Positions 13,594 to 24,940 of a stretch of DNA of 64,000 bases are shown here, one piece after another. The stretch comes from Polytrichum commune (taxonomy: Eukaryota; Streptophyta; Polytrichopsida; Polytrichales; Polytrichaceae). The stretch spans positions 51,785,554 to 51,849,553 of the forward strand of contig OX485803.1 in the NCBI GenBank assembly GCA_950295325.1. Direction: 5' to 3'. The notes beneath the pieces were generated by a model, which worked only from the letters and a program-made list of their open reading frames with translations, was not told the origin of the DNA and ran no database searches. Made by a program: the position numbers and the translations under genes. How positions within the stretch are numbered: position 1 is the first letter of the stretch; each line of letters opens with the position of its first letter.

Positions 13594-13978
13594 AACTAGA
13601 AATACATCGAGATATTTTCAAACTGGCCAATTCTTTAGAACGGCAAAGTGCGGTAGCCTCCGTGAGATAGAGGCTAATGTCAAGTTGCTAGTCCAATCGA
13701 AAGAAAGACTTGAGGCTTTCTAGTACTACATTCTCAAATAGTGATGGAAGTTTATCTCCGATGGGGTTATACAGGGAACACTCCAACACAAAGTGTGCCT
13801 CATTTTCAACTTCACTATAAGAGCAAAAGCGACATAGTATATTACCCCTAGAGATAGGGAGACTCGACCACTGTCCAGTTTCAATGGCATGTCTATGATT
13901 GGAGGTGCAATAAGAACCAATGATCTTGCATTGTGGTGATGTCAATGGTTGCTGCAAGTACAAATGCATTGTGAACAC
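13594..13978 (-). pseudogene. LINE-type reverse transcriptase C-terminus (zinc-knuckle, zf-RVT-like) relic
   Basis: The minus-strand frame holds AIETGQWSSLPISRGNILCR, then CxxC, then VENEAHFVLECSLYNPI. This reproduces the C-terminal Cys/His region of many eukaryotic LINE polyproteins, with the pattern HxxAIETGRW...R.CxxC....VE.E.HF...CPLY. The frame is then interrupted by a TAG directly after the Leu-Asp at the end of the block, where a CAG-type codon may once have stood. It continues as QLDISLYLTEATALCRSKEL, a tail that also looks coding. No reverse transcriptase palm domain remains upstream. The fragment is therefore 5'-truncated, as is usual for LINEs, and decayed. Which LINE clade it comes from cannot be decided from this piece. 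Confidence 0.62.
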
Positions 13979-15339
13979 TACTCTGAACTACCCCACTCTA
14001 CTTGTATAAAAGGTTGTTGGCTTTATCTTCTTCCCAAGAGTTACAATTTTGTGAATGTGGATTATTAGTGTCTATTAACTGGTTAGTAGTACACAAGGCA
14101 TGTGGATTATTTTTTCTTCTTCAAAATAAGTCATTTTTGTACTTAGTGATGTATACACATATATTTTGAGGTCATTGGAAAAAGGTTTCCGAACAATCAC
14201 CCTCATGTTATGTTAGGCAACTTATTTGCCTTTCTAACCTCAAAACCTAAGTGTCCACCAAACATTATTCATTTTGAGCAATGCAAGATTTCACATCACT
14301 TGCTCATCTGTTCTTTGACGCCGTCAATCTTCATTTTGCGTGACCTTGTGTGAAATGAAGTGAGACCACCACTCCTTCCCCAACCAATGAGAAATTTCAT
14401 AAAGCGTTGGTCACGACCCTTGGTCACTAGTCCAAACATGCCCTAAGTCACACCAAAACTATGAGAACTCAAACAAGCAATTGGAAGTTACATGATCAAA
14501 GTGTTGGATCTCATGACTATTGCAAGAGCCAAGTCCCCACAGAAAAACAAACAACTTCACTACACGTGAATTCAAAAACACACTTTATATCTTTGACCAT
14601 CAATCTCACATATTAATACCAATAAAAAAAGGAGCATTGAATCTTTCACACAAGATAACTATATTAAGTATGTCCATGAAAACCCTAATCCATTTTTCAA
14701 AAAAAAATTCTCAAACTTAACAAAGCTCGTAGAGATCATATATACATATACGGTGATATAATAGTATAGCCATGTCGTACATTGAGAGCCCCCCACGTCC
14801 TTTACGGGCCCATAGACATGTTTTTATGAACCCATGATTGGCATTGTAGTTTTGGTTTGTGTTTCCTCTTCTTTTTGTTTCCACTAATTGAAGGGACCGG
14901 GAAGCACACACCAAAGTTGTGAGTGGAAAGAGTCTGTAGGCCACCTACCAACAAAGGCCGAGCTTGCATGAGCCAAGGCTATTAAACTTATTACTAGGTG
15001 AATGTGTACCTCCAATTTCTTGAAGGCTCCAAACCCAAAAGTGCGACCACGTCCTTAAGAATTTCTTTGAATATAATAAAGCAATCTACGGAATACACCT
15101 CCGGTTACTAAAGAATAACAACATGTAACTAGTGGGAGTTGGGATTTTTGACCGATTCCGCCCAAAAACCCACCCCCACCCGACACCGGTAGGCAAACCA
15201 CCGATGGAAACAAAAATATCTCCACGATTTCGACCGAATTCTACTACCTCACCATCAACAACCCAATGTACGAATTCTACGTAATTGGACCTCTATGTTT
15301 GTTTTGATCAAGGGTTGGAAGTAGTTGAGAACAAACACC

Positions 15340-15550
15340 AAAAGACATTGTGTTTTGATGACGTTGGACGACGTGCTCAAATGATAGACATCATTCTTGG
15401 TTTACTGATGAATATAGTTACATGATCGTTTGAGAAAGAGAAAGAGAAAGAGAATGTAACCCATGACGAACTTCTGCATCTCAATTCTGGTTTAAGAAGT
15501 TGAAACGACAATGTTCACAATTGGCAATTGTGGAACCGGATGAAACGAAT
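15340..15550 (+). repeat. Dispersed repeat family D, copy 3
   Basis: Shared words include ACACCAAAAGACATTGTGTT, GTGCTCAAATGATAGACATC, GCATCTCAATTCTGG and GCAATTGTGGAACCGGATGA. It abuts a family A MITE that starts about 100 bp further on. Confidence 0.5.
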
Positions 15551-15646
15551 TCTGAATATGATCCAATATGGAAAAATTGTTTGTGGAGTTGGCAGTGCCC
15601 ACAATATGACCACATGGTTTAGGTCGCACAGTGGTCTACATGATAC

Positions 15647-15775
15647 GTTGATTGTCCCAATTAGTGTGTGTTCCTATTTGGAGTTACTTTGCTTGGTAAA
15701 ATATCACATTCTCGTTAAATAGGTATGGAACCGCGTAACTCCGAATAGTGACACGCACAAAATGGGACAATCAGT
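15647..15775. mobile_element. Foldback MITE, family A, deleted copy 4
   Basis: Only about 129 bp. The left arm TTGATTGTCCCAATTAGTGT pairs with the right-arm inverse, GGGACAATCA. GTTACTTTGCTTGGTAAAAT and CGTAACTCCGAATAGTGACA carry the inner arms. Most of the core present in copies 1, 3 and 6 is missing, which suggests an internal deletion derivative. Confidence 0.65.
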
Positions 15776-16699
15776 GTCTCCTCCGGTTTTAATAACTCCT
15801 CTCAATTCTCAGCTGATTCAGAATGCTTCATTGCTGAAAGAAAGAAAAAAAGACTCCGATAATCACTACTCCAACATGGGCAAGTTATGTGCACATAATT
15901 TCTAGCGAATTCTACTACTGAATGGAAGTAATTTCCCCGTAAATATCAGGTCGCACATGTAACGGCCACACACGTTTGAAAACGCCGGTTTTAAAAATGG
16001 AGTTCGGTAAGCCAAGGTGAAAGAAATTTGGCCTCCACGTCTGCCTAACTTTCACATGAGATTGGTTTCAAGGGTGATCCCTCCTTTTTTGGGGGATGAA
16101 ACCGTTCGTTTTCAACTCCGATCCAAGAGGGCAGTTTTGCAATGCTTAAACCCGATGTTTTCATTTAGAGTTGGAAACAAACGGTTGTAACCACAAAGTA
16201 AGAGGGGCCAACCTTGAAACCAAGCTCCTCGAAGTTAGGCAGATGCGGAAGCTGAAATTCTTTAACCTCGGCTTAACAAACTCCTTCTTTGAAATTGGCG
16301 TTTATGAACGTGTGTGGCTCTCCTTTATAGTCGCAATAGTAGTAGTGACCTATTGTGTTCAAATTATCCATGATCGCCTCCTGCCGATTTTACGAATCCT
16401 TCCAAATCTTAACTAATCATGAGAATATCCACCACCTTAACGTTAGGCCCCTATGTTGGTTTTAGGTCATTGGAGTTACCAACGAAAATTTCAACCCTTA
16501 TTATAACCTTTGAATACAAAATTCTAAAGAATATTCTATTTTTGTGTGTCGGAATACCCTCTCTATAGCTGACGATAATCATCTAATATTAGTACAAATG
16601 CTCGATGCTTAAGCGGTGGTGTTTAACACCATCTATCTTATATAAGGGCATTATAACCTCCTCATGATGGAAATTACATAAACACATTTGTCTTCGAAA

Positions 16700-16960
16700 A
16701 CACTCTAATATTTAGTTAGGTGTGGTTCCAAGAACGGACACCAAAATGACACGTGTTTTGAATAGATTGGATCGCATGTTCAAATACTATGATAACCATT
16801 GTGAATTCAATGGCTACCATAATTGGAGGGGAGAACCTATTACGGTCATTCAATGAGCACACGAATATTCCACTTTGACATTGAATAAAATATTCATATG
16901 AGCTCATGAGGAAAGTGGTGACACCCTCAATTTGAAGTTGCTAACCCATCTCGTATTAGT
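16700..16960 (+). repeat. Dispersed repeat family D, copy 4
   Basis: It shares the ACACCAAAATGACACGTGTT, GGATCGCATGTTCAAATACT and AAGTTGCTAACCCATCTCG words with the other copies. Its middle contains an inverted copy of the short block (TATGAATATTTTATTCA) found near 19915. Confidence 0.45.
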
Positions 16961-17155
16961 GTCCAGGGAGAGTTTTGGGCATAGTCGGTCAAAATCCTTG
17001 TGGTTCCCAAGTCCAACCAGTTACATGTTGTAATCTTTCGGGTTTTTCTTTATTAGTTTGAGGTATATTCCATACATTCCTCTTTAAAAGGATCAATAAT
17101 TTTTCCCAAAGTCTTGATGAACTTCAACCGGTCATTCCTCAAACTCAACCGGTCG
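16960..17155 (+). repeat. Dispersed repeat family C, copy 1
   Basis: It is collinear with 21870-22060. Shared words include AAGTCCAACC(A/G)GTTACA, TTTTTCTT...TTTATTA, GGTATATTC, and TCTTGA..AACTTCAACC. A third copy lies inverted at about 57390-57530, and a shorter inverted piece at about 28330-28405. Non-coding; the type of element is unknown. Confidence 0.55.
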
Positions 17156-18284
17156 ATCTATAACTAGCGGTTGGTTCTCCCCATTCACTATCTTGTATTA
17201 ATCGCGTGATTTTTCATAGCCTAGCTAGGGGACGAGGCTAGTCGAAAAAATCAGCCATTTAAGACCCGTCTACATGTAACCTTAATTGCTACCAGTGTGT
17301 GTATGTTTGACAAATTTCATTTGACATTCAACTTCAAATCCAAAGTGTCACGTGACGCTTCCAAAAACAAAAATGAATGTCAATGAACACCTACCATTTT
17401 CTTCTTAAAATGTCACCTCAACGTCACATGCCTAGTCGTACGTGCCATGTCAATTTCTGAAGCGTCAACTGACGTGTAGTTGTTTTTTTCCTTCACAAGT
17501 CACACTACACATCAAATTCTAAACCGTGCGGTTCGATTAACGTGCATTTTATTCATTTGTGTGCAAGTTTTTGCGTGTCAAATGTCAAAAACTTCCCAAA
17601 ACTTTGTCAAAAAATACACACTGATTGCTACACCATGAACACAATTAACACTGGATCCGAGGGAGGCCCGCAAATGATCATGTGCGAATTTCCAGTGCCT
17701 AGCTAGTAGTTCCCTCCTGAGACCTGGCGGTGGCAGATTTCATGCTTAATTAGTACGTCCAAATTCTGAGCCTAGCTACCTACACGTAGAGTGTATAGTG
17801 CCTTACAGACAACTCCTAATAAAACCCAACACCACACCCGAGTGTGACCCACCCTTTACTTATTGCTAGAAACATTAATGAGAACTTTTATACAACTTCC
17901 ACCTATAACTACCGCTTTATACATATATATAATAGAGTTATCCGTAAAAAGTCCCTCAAAGATTCACTCCACTGATTGATGGATCCCAATTAACTTAGTC
18001 GCGTGTTACTATTTTTAGTTACGCAGCGCAACAGTAACGCCTTACCGAGGAGTTATGAAAGTTTTTAGTAATGAAAGTTTGATAGTTTGTTTGTTTGGAC
18101 ATTATACTGGAACGTAAATGACTTTGCTTGGTGAAAATATTGTGTTCTTGTAGTTGAAATGTGGTAGTTTTATGGCACGATGGTCTAATACCGAAGTGAT
18201 CAGAATGACGATGATTGGTGTCATTTTAGTCACTTTGTATTAGATTGTCGTGTGTGACGAAACTAGCACGTTCCTATAACGTTG

Positions 18285-18650
18285 ATTCTCCCGATTAGGT
18301 GAGGGACAACTAATAGTGAGTGAGTGTAGGAAGTTCGTGAAAACGATACTCCGTTTCTATACGCTATGAAATTAGTGCCACCGAAAGATCCAGGAATCAT
18401 TGTTCATCTCGGTACTACTCACTCAAAATACTATTCATAGCAACACTATGCATTGAAAGTACTAGCATTATTCATCCTAGTACTATTCATTGACAAGCAT
18501 GTGTTTGCATTCAATGTTTTGTTTGGTGTTTTTTTTTTAATTTCACTCTACAAGCACCTTAGAGCACGCACTAATTTTCTTGAAGCGTATGGTAACAAGC
18601 ACAAATTCATGAACTTAGTAGCATGCGGTGAAAATTTCAGCCCTCGCTAC
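18285..18650 (+). repeat. Dispersed repeat family B, copy 1
   Basis: It is collinear with 41400-41760. Both begin with a family A-like end (GATT.TCCC.ATTAG), then GATACT..(G/A)TTTCT, CTATGAAAT, AAAGATC.AGGAA.CATTGTTCATC, repeated TATTCA..G..A.TATTCAT units, and CACTCTACAA.CACCTTAGAGCAC. No ORF is shared between the two copies. Confidence 0.6.
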
Positions 18651-19859
18651 TTTTGAGCCTTGGCAAAATAGTGTGTGCTACGGGAAATCAACACCATATG
18701 CACTAATCGTGATAATAAACATAGTGGACCATGGGTTCGATCCTCCTACTCTAAGAAAAACAACGAAACTTTTGATGAGGAGCTTGTTAGTAACAGTAGC
18801 TCCTCGTGCATCGGAGCCCGTTTTCGAAAGCCATGTGAAACATTTGGGACCTCCTCCTCGTTCCACTTCTCAATACTTGAAAGAATTTTAAAGATCTACA
18901 GTAGGATATGAACATGGAACTTGTTGTCCTAAATCCCAGAGTGGCTTATGCAAGGCTAGCTTAGCTTGACCCCCCCCCCCCATCCTAGTAGGACGAGCTA
19001 TGAAGCAAAGTTTCTAATAGCTCCGACACATGCCACTCTTTATGTATGGTGAATCAAGCATTAAGAAAAACAACTTGGGTGACTTTGTGTTAATTCTCTT
19101 GAACTCGGGGTTGGGGACTAAACCGATGATGGAAAATAACTATAACAAGAAGCGCCAACTCCTCCAGCTTATGAGTAGATAACTGACCCTGTGTGTGTGT
19201 GTGTATAGACCGTGTCAGCCAAGTGCTAGTAGTAGTAGTAGTAAAGAAGATTCGGCAGTGTAATCTTTTGGTTTTGTTGGGGTCTCATAATTTGGGTGCA
19301 GAAAGTACCCCTTGAATTATTAGTCCGGCTCAGTTGCGCGGTGGGGGCCTTGAATCCCGAGGTAAGTTAATTTCGCAGACGAGCATACTCGAAAGTGCAT
19401 ACAATAATACACCAAACCCTCCCTCACTCCGCCACTCTCCCTTCTTGTGCATTTCATCAAGACGGATAGATAGATAGATGGAGTTAGGCATCTTGGACAC
19501 AATAATAAGAATAAGACTAATAATTGAAGATACTACATGATACGTGTCACATGATTGCTAAAAACTGGTGTAACATAATAACGTGTCTTCAACATCTAAA
19601 GGCCGAAGCCAAATCTTCCCAAACTCGTCTGAAAATCAATCAATGCAACCCAATTCAACGGTTTAGTAGACCAAAATTGATACCATGTATGATATATATA
19701 TATATGTATGACTCTCTCTATATATGTCATCTTTGTGTAGTAAGGATAGTTCACACAAATTCTCGATTGTCTTTGTGTCCAACATCATAATATTACGACG
19801 TACATGTGTATTGTCGGGCGATGGGCGACTGCTTCGATAGAAACACTCAATAAGTGCAA

Positions 19860-20110
19860 GATGATTAGCAAATCCAAATCATGGTCATAGTCATTTCCTC
19901 ATCATTTTTGGAGCTCATATGAATATTTTATTCATTATCAAAGCGATTTTTTCTAAAAAAAAATTGTGTAAATTCCCCAATTTTATTGGTTGTTGATCTA
20001 GAATGGTCAACAACTTTTGAGCATGTAATTTGATTTTTTCAAAAACACATATCTTTTGGGTGTTTATTCTCATATCCACACCTGACCACACACACACCAC
20101 TCAAATTATA
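19860..20110 (-). repeat. Dispersed repeat family D/F, inverted copy
   Basis: The stretch 19858-19945 matches 11695-11790 (words TTAGC(A/G)AATCCAAATCA, GGAGCTC(A/G)TATG, TTATTATCAAAG). The following GATCTAGAATGGTC...TTTGAGCATG is the inverse of the family D block GTGCTCAAA...GACCATTCTAAGTC. It appears to be a mosaic of the same old repeat. Confidence 0.4.
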
Positions 20111-20289
20111 TAGGTGTCCATTTAAGATGAGTAACCAAATTAGGCTTACCTATTACCTTTGTTCCATGACCACTTCAATGCACAGGGAGAATTGACCGCT
20201 AGTTACTTACAAATGAACCAATTGAAGATGAAGACTTCGATAGAATTACCGATCTTTGTAGAAGAACCTAAGGAATACACCCTTGATTT

Positions 20290-20335
20290 TATTATAATAA
20301 TAATAATTATAATAATAATTATAACTACACTAAAT
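20290..20335. repeat. AT-trinucleotide-rich microsatellite
   Basis: An imperfect run of ATA/TAA units with TTATA interruptions. It creates poly-Ile ORFs on both strands that are not genes. Confidence 0.85.
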
Positions 20336-20674
20336 AGGATATTTAGTGTTTGATTATATTTAATGTTGTTACCACCTACCCTACTCAACACTAATTTTCA
20401 ATTTTTTGACAATTACTGTTGGAAGATATGCTAGAAGATATCATGCATTTCTCTTTTTTATCATTGTTTGTTTTTTAAATTCCATATCCTTACTAACACT
20501 AAATTCAAACATGCAACTTCCACATAACACCATAGTTGATATTCAGTGGTTGAGTTTACATCTAATGTTACTTACTTTCATAGGGTTATTGATATTTAGT
20601 GCATGCGTTCTTATTTAGTGTATTGATATCACAACATGCAAGTGGCTGGAGTTGGAACAACTAGGATTGCGACT

Positions 20675-21581
20675 GAGGGCCGCTTTACACCTAGAGGCCG
20701 GGCCAATTCGTTGTGTAAGAGGCTTGAAATCCTCACTTGTGATTGGCCAAAAGGCTGAAATCGGCCCCAACCCCTTTACACCTAGAGGCCGGGCCGATTT
20801 GGTGGCATGACACGGCCCCGAGCTCATTGAATTGGGTGCACCCAAAATGGAAGGCCAATTCTTGACCTCGGGGCCTATATCATATTTCAATTAAAAATAA
20901 ATAAATAACAAACTATGTTTTTCTTAGCAAACCATTTCCATCGGATTATGTGGAAATATGAACAGCTCTATGCTAGATTATGCTAGATCCGTTGGATTAT
21001 GCTAGATTCATTGAATCGGCCTAGCTTCTTGACCCTAAGGCCTTTACATATGGAAAAACTGACCCCCATTATAATCTTATTATAATGTGTAGTGGAGGCC
21101 GGCCTCCAACCCAAAAAGGGCTGAAATTTCATGCAATCGGCCTCAAGGGGAATTGGCCCGGCCTCTAGGTGTAAGAGCATCCTCAGTCGGTCTAGGTAAA
21201 GCTCACTGCAAACCAAAACCTATCTTTTGACTGACCTAAAATTAGAAACTGAAATTACCATCATTAGAAGCACACCTAAATAAACGTGAGATATTTCTCA
21301 AGAAAAAAGAATTGTAAAAATTTGACGTAGGTGAAATCCCTCATTGAAAACATCACATTTTCAAAATTTAGAGGGAGTGCACCAAATCTTGCTTAAAAAT
21401 GGAAAGATCCTCCCACACTCCCTCCAAATTTTTGACATTTAGAGGGAGTGTGGGAGGATCTGTCCATTTTTAAGCAAGATTTGGTGCACTCCCTCTAAAT
21501 TTTGAGCATTTTAAGCAAGATAGGTCTTGGTTTGCAGTGAGCTTTACCTAGACCGACTGAGGATGCTCTAAAGCAGCCCTG
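20675..21581. mobile_element. hAT-like non-autonomous element (outer element), disrupted by a nested MITE
   Basis: The left end reads GAGGGCCGCTTTACACCTAG and continues GCCGGGCCAATTC. The inverse of this lies at 21151-21174 (GAATTGGCCCGGCCTCTAGG, TGTAA), and the last bases, AGCAGCCCT, lie beyond the inserted MITE at 21572-21580. The right terminal inverted repeat is thus split by the MITE. The left end is partly duplicated at about 20778-20812 (CCTTTACACCTAGAGGCCGG). The terminal motif AGGGCYGCTTTACACC and the GC-rich subterminal repeats suggest the hAT superfamily. The flanking 8-mers do not match well, so a target duplication is not demonstrated. Confidence 0.68.
21175..21568. mobile_element. 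PIF/Harbinger-like (Tourist-type) MITE, 394 bp, TAA target duplication
   Basis: The terminal repeats start GAGCATCCTCAGTCGGTCTA and pair over about 45 bp with the right end (reverse complement of 21515-21568). Direct TAA trinucleotides flank the element at 21172-21174 and 21569-21571, the usual 3-bp duplication of this superfamily. The interior is itself a long inverted repeat: GGGAGTGCACCAAATCTTGC near 21374 and its inverse near 21472, with GATCCTCCCACACTCCCTC and its inverse in between. Most of the element could therefore fold into one hairpin. Non-coding. Confidence 0.85.
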
Positions 21582-21869
21582 ATTATGCCCTAAAATCTCC
21601 CCCGGACACTGGACCACTTTTGATGCATCTGTATGTTGGGCCCGGGAGTTGAAGTTGTTTTTTTTTATAAAAAAATATTAGGTTGGTTAATTAGGAAACT
21701 TGGCCTGCTTTATAAAATTTTCCCTTCACTTTTGGAGCTTGTGTGACTCTGACAAGCGTGTGTCATATAGAAGCTCACTCCAGACAAAGCAGGCCCTTAA
21801 TCCTGTTAAGTTAGTTATTGTTGGCCTCCAAATAATCAGCCTCGCATGTCTTTTAGTTAGGGCCATCTG

Positions 21870-22060
21870 TAGCGTCCCGGGAGATTTTGGGCCATAATCG
21901 GTCGATGCCCAAGTGTTTCCAAGTCCAACCGGTTACAAATTCACCTCTTACGGTGGTTTTTCTTCTTCTTCCCTTCTTTATTACATTGTGGTATATTCTA
22001 TGGATTCCTCCAAAATGATCGGTAATTTCCCCAAAATCTTGAACTTCAACCAGTTTCCAG
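21870..22060 (+). repeat. Dispersed repeat family C, copy 2
   Basis: It is collinear with 16960-17155: GGGAGATTTTGGGC, GGTCGATGCCCAAG, TCCAAGTCCAACCGGTTACA, TGGTATATTCTATGG and AATCTTGAACTTCAACC. Non-coding. Confidence 0.55.
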
Positions 22061-22199
22061 CCGTGATTTTGTTGGGGCTTATGTTGAGAAATAGATGTTG
22101 ACCCGCCACTTTTCACATTATTACGGCTGGAAATGTTGATGAATGGTGTTTGAACTGGCCGATGTGATGAGCCCCTCAAGTGAATACGTGACTTCACAA

Positions 22200-22930
22200 G
22201 TTACAACATGTGATTAAGGTAGGTGGGCCTTATTATAAATATAATCGGCTCACTCTTCTAATTGGACATGTATATTGCTAGAATGTCACTATATGGCAAG
22301 CTTGTAGTTGAGAACATGCACTAAAAGGACATGTGTTGTGTGGCTTTTTTGGTGTTCATTCATTTTTTATTTATTTTTAAATCTTGGTCCTTGGTACATT
22401 CTCCCTCAAAGGAAGAGAGGGGGGGGGGGGTAATTTATGGGAATCGTGGTTTTTGGCTCACCATTCGTTCTCTCCCATTGGATAGTTTTACATCTACTAC
22501 AATGGTAGATTTCTGATCCTTGTTTATAGGTCTCAAACCCATCTAGTGCTTGCGATGAGATTGGCTTGTATGATGTAAATAGAGACAACATTCCAAGTTG
22601 AATAGTGAACACAAACACAAGGATCTATGTTATCACCTAAAAAGTAAAAGAGTCTTCATTATGACCTCTTATAACTCACTACGGAAAGAAATTGTCGTTG
22701 GTTGTCTTCCACTTGTAGGTGGTTTTTGAAATCTATGGATGATCTAGTATTGTAGTAGATCTCAAAACCATCTAGGGAACAATACAAATGTTAAGACGGT
22801 GTGATTTATGTAGTGAATCTTGCATCTCAACTCCAATTTTGACATTTGAAATGACAAGGTTTCTTTATTACTTACATTTGCTAACCAGCTGAAACAACTC
22901 TAAAACTCATACAATAGTTCAAAAATGCGT
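22200..22930 (+). repeat. Dispersed repeat family D, split copy
   Basis: The front half (GTAGTTGAGAACATGCAC, AAAAGGACATGTGTTGTGTG) is at about 22200-22335. The back half (TTGCATCTCAACTCCAATTT, CATTTGCTAACCAGCTGAAA) is at about 22795-22930. Some 450 bp with no counterpart in the other copies separates them and includes a poly-G tract at about 22420. This suggests an insertion or a longer ancestral element. Confidence 0.4.
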
Positions 22931-23934
22931 GTGGCATAGGTTGTAAATTGGTCACTAAAAGAATCACGGGTGTCTCACCACTAGTCTCTTCCACTGTATG
23001 GATTTGAAATATGGTATTGCAATGCACTGTAAAACCCACCAATTTATTGGAAGAGAACTACGATTAAGACCAATGCTAGACCGCTCATCGTTTTTAAAAA
23101 GTCCTCTCAAGACATGAGGGTTTCACTATGTTCTTTTGATACCAATAGGGCATGGGTACTTGACACTGGTACCGTTTGAGTGTATATGTACCATGCAAGA
23201 GCCTTCATACCTACACCAAATCAATCCTAGTGTCAACATGGTTTCGAAGACTCGGGATTCACGGCTTATGTGTAAACCCATCCAACATGGATGAAGGGGC
23301 TCTAGTAAAAAAACCAACCCCCTACAAGGTTGAGGGTTGATTCATCTCAGTATTGAGACTCCACCATGCTAATTTGGAGCCTTCGATGCTATTCATGAGA
23401 GTCAAATCGTCTAAAACTATCCATCGTACATGCTATAGTGTAGTCCACTGCGTTTTCACCTACGCAATGGGTGAGTTTCTACAGACACCACGAACCCCTA
23501 GCCGATTTGGAGTGGCACTAACCAAAACAACAGCTCCTTGGGGCATATAAAGAGTCTCTTGCCTTGACAAACCCATCCAAATAGCATTGTACCACTATTC
23601 CAATAATACCACAATCTCGAAACCCTAAAGATCTTTTGATACCATTATCAACGTTGATTATTGCTACTCATGCAATTCACCTATACATACACATCACACC
23701 GGTCCAACATTGGCGAAGACCAAGGCAATCTTTATACATAAAAGGTGGTTATAGGGCCCATTACATCCTAACCAATAATAGGTATATTGTGGAAACACAT
23801 AATGAACAATAGGCCGTTCATGTGCAATTCCATGCCATAGTCATCCACTTACTCTCTCCACTTGCTCTACCAATCAACCCAACAATCCATCAATCACTCC
23901 ACCCCCCCCCCCCCCTTCTTCCACATCATGTATA

Positions 23935-24840
23935 CAGGGGTGTTTTTTCACAAGGTCCCTAACATGTCTAGGGACATGTTCATAAAAGAAAAACATTTCC
24001 AGTGGACGGGTTCTTAGAAAATGAACCGGTTTTGGGACGTGTCAAATTCACTTTGGACGGGTTCTAAAAATAACATTTTTTAAAATTAAAAAAATGGTAC
24101 AAATATCAATTACGTTATGTCATATATGACATGTGAATATAAGCATAATGCAATCAAACCACTAATACCCAATCAAACTATCAATCTTGAAGTGCTTGAT
24201 TCACCTGCATACATTAATTCATCAACCACAAAATTTAGAACCTTTTTAACATAATGTCAAAGATTATAATTGAAGGTAAACTTAGTAATTGAATAAGAAT
24301 TAGTATATATAAACATGTTAAAAAGTTTAAAAATAAAGAGCTACTTACCCTTCAAAGAAATGGACGAATTCTCCTATCCTTCATGTTTCTCCAAACAAGC
24401 ATCATTGCATTCCAATCGATGTTAGTTTCAAATGAACCGGTTGAGTTTGAGTGACTGAGTCTAGTTCAGTTTCTCTGAACTGGTCTGTGGACAAACAGAC
24501 AAAATGGGGCAGTGACAGGCTGGCAAATTGGTAATTATAATAGAAAAAGCATAAATGAACGAAGATAGTAAGATACTATTGTTTCCAAGTGGCAAGTGCA
24601 CCAATCACATGCCGACATCTTTCGGGTTATCTTTATCGATTTGTTTTTTCCTTTAACCTTTTCATGGACGGGTTGGTTTAGAAATTACCGGTTTTGGGAC
24701 GGGTTGTTTTTTCTTCAACCTTTCTATGGACGGGTTGGTTTTGAAATCACCGGTTTTGGGACGGGTTGCAATTTTTTTTGCCTTTCAATTCGAGGTTTTG
24801 GGACGTGGACGGGTAAAAACTTTGTGAAAAAACAGCCCTG
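23935..24840. mobile_element. Non-autonomous hAT-type element, 906 bp, with 8-bp target duplication
   Basis: The octamer CATGTATA occurs at 23927-23934 and again directly after the right end at 24841-24848. The element starts CAGGGGTGTTTTTTCACAAG and ends with the inverse, CTTTGTGAAAAAACAGCCCTG in two mismatched positions. An 8-bp duplication with CAGGG...CCCTG ends is the hallmark of hAT elements. Near both ends there are several copies of a unit GGACGGGTT...ACCGGTTTTGGGACG (about 24003-24062 and 24664-24815), plausible subterminal transposase-binding repeats. The interior is AT-rich and encodes no transposase. Confidence 0.88.
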
Positions 24841-24908
24841 CATGTATACGTTCATGATCATTTAATTTGCAAATTCTATATTTGACGTCACGTGAACGGA
24901 TCGGATGC

Positions 24909-24940
<32 letters not shown>

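Larger units (their letters stand above)
13979..20660. other. Intergenic DNA with dispersed repeats, no supported gene
   Basis: This stretch holds family A fragments (15647-15775; left-arm half from about 17977), family D copies (about 15340-15550 and 16700-16960), family C (16960-17155) and family B (18285-18650). It also has a GAAAGA tract near 15431-15454 and a poly-C tract near 18971. The 81-codon frame at 16171-16416 has a hydrophobic C-terminal third but no recognised family, and I do not call it a gene. Confidence 0.55.

Noticed and set aside
20159..20391. Poly-isoleucine ORFs on both strands
   Set aside because: Translation of an AT-trinucleotide repeat.
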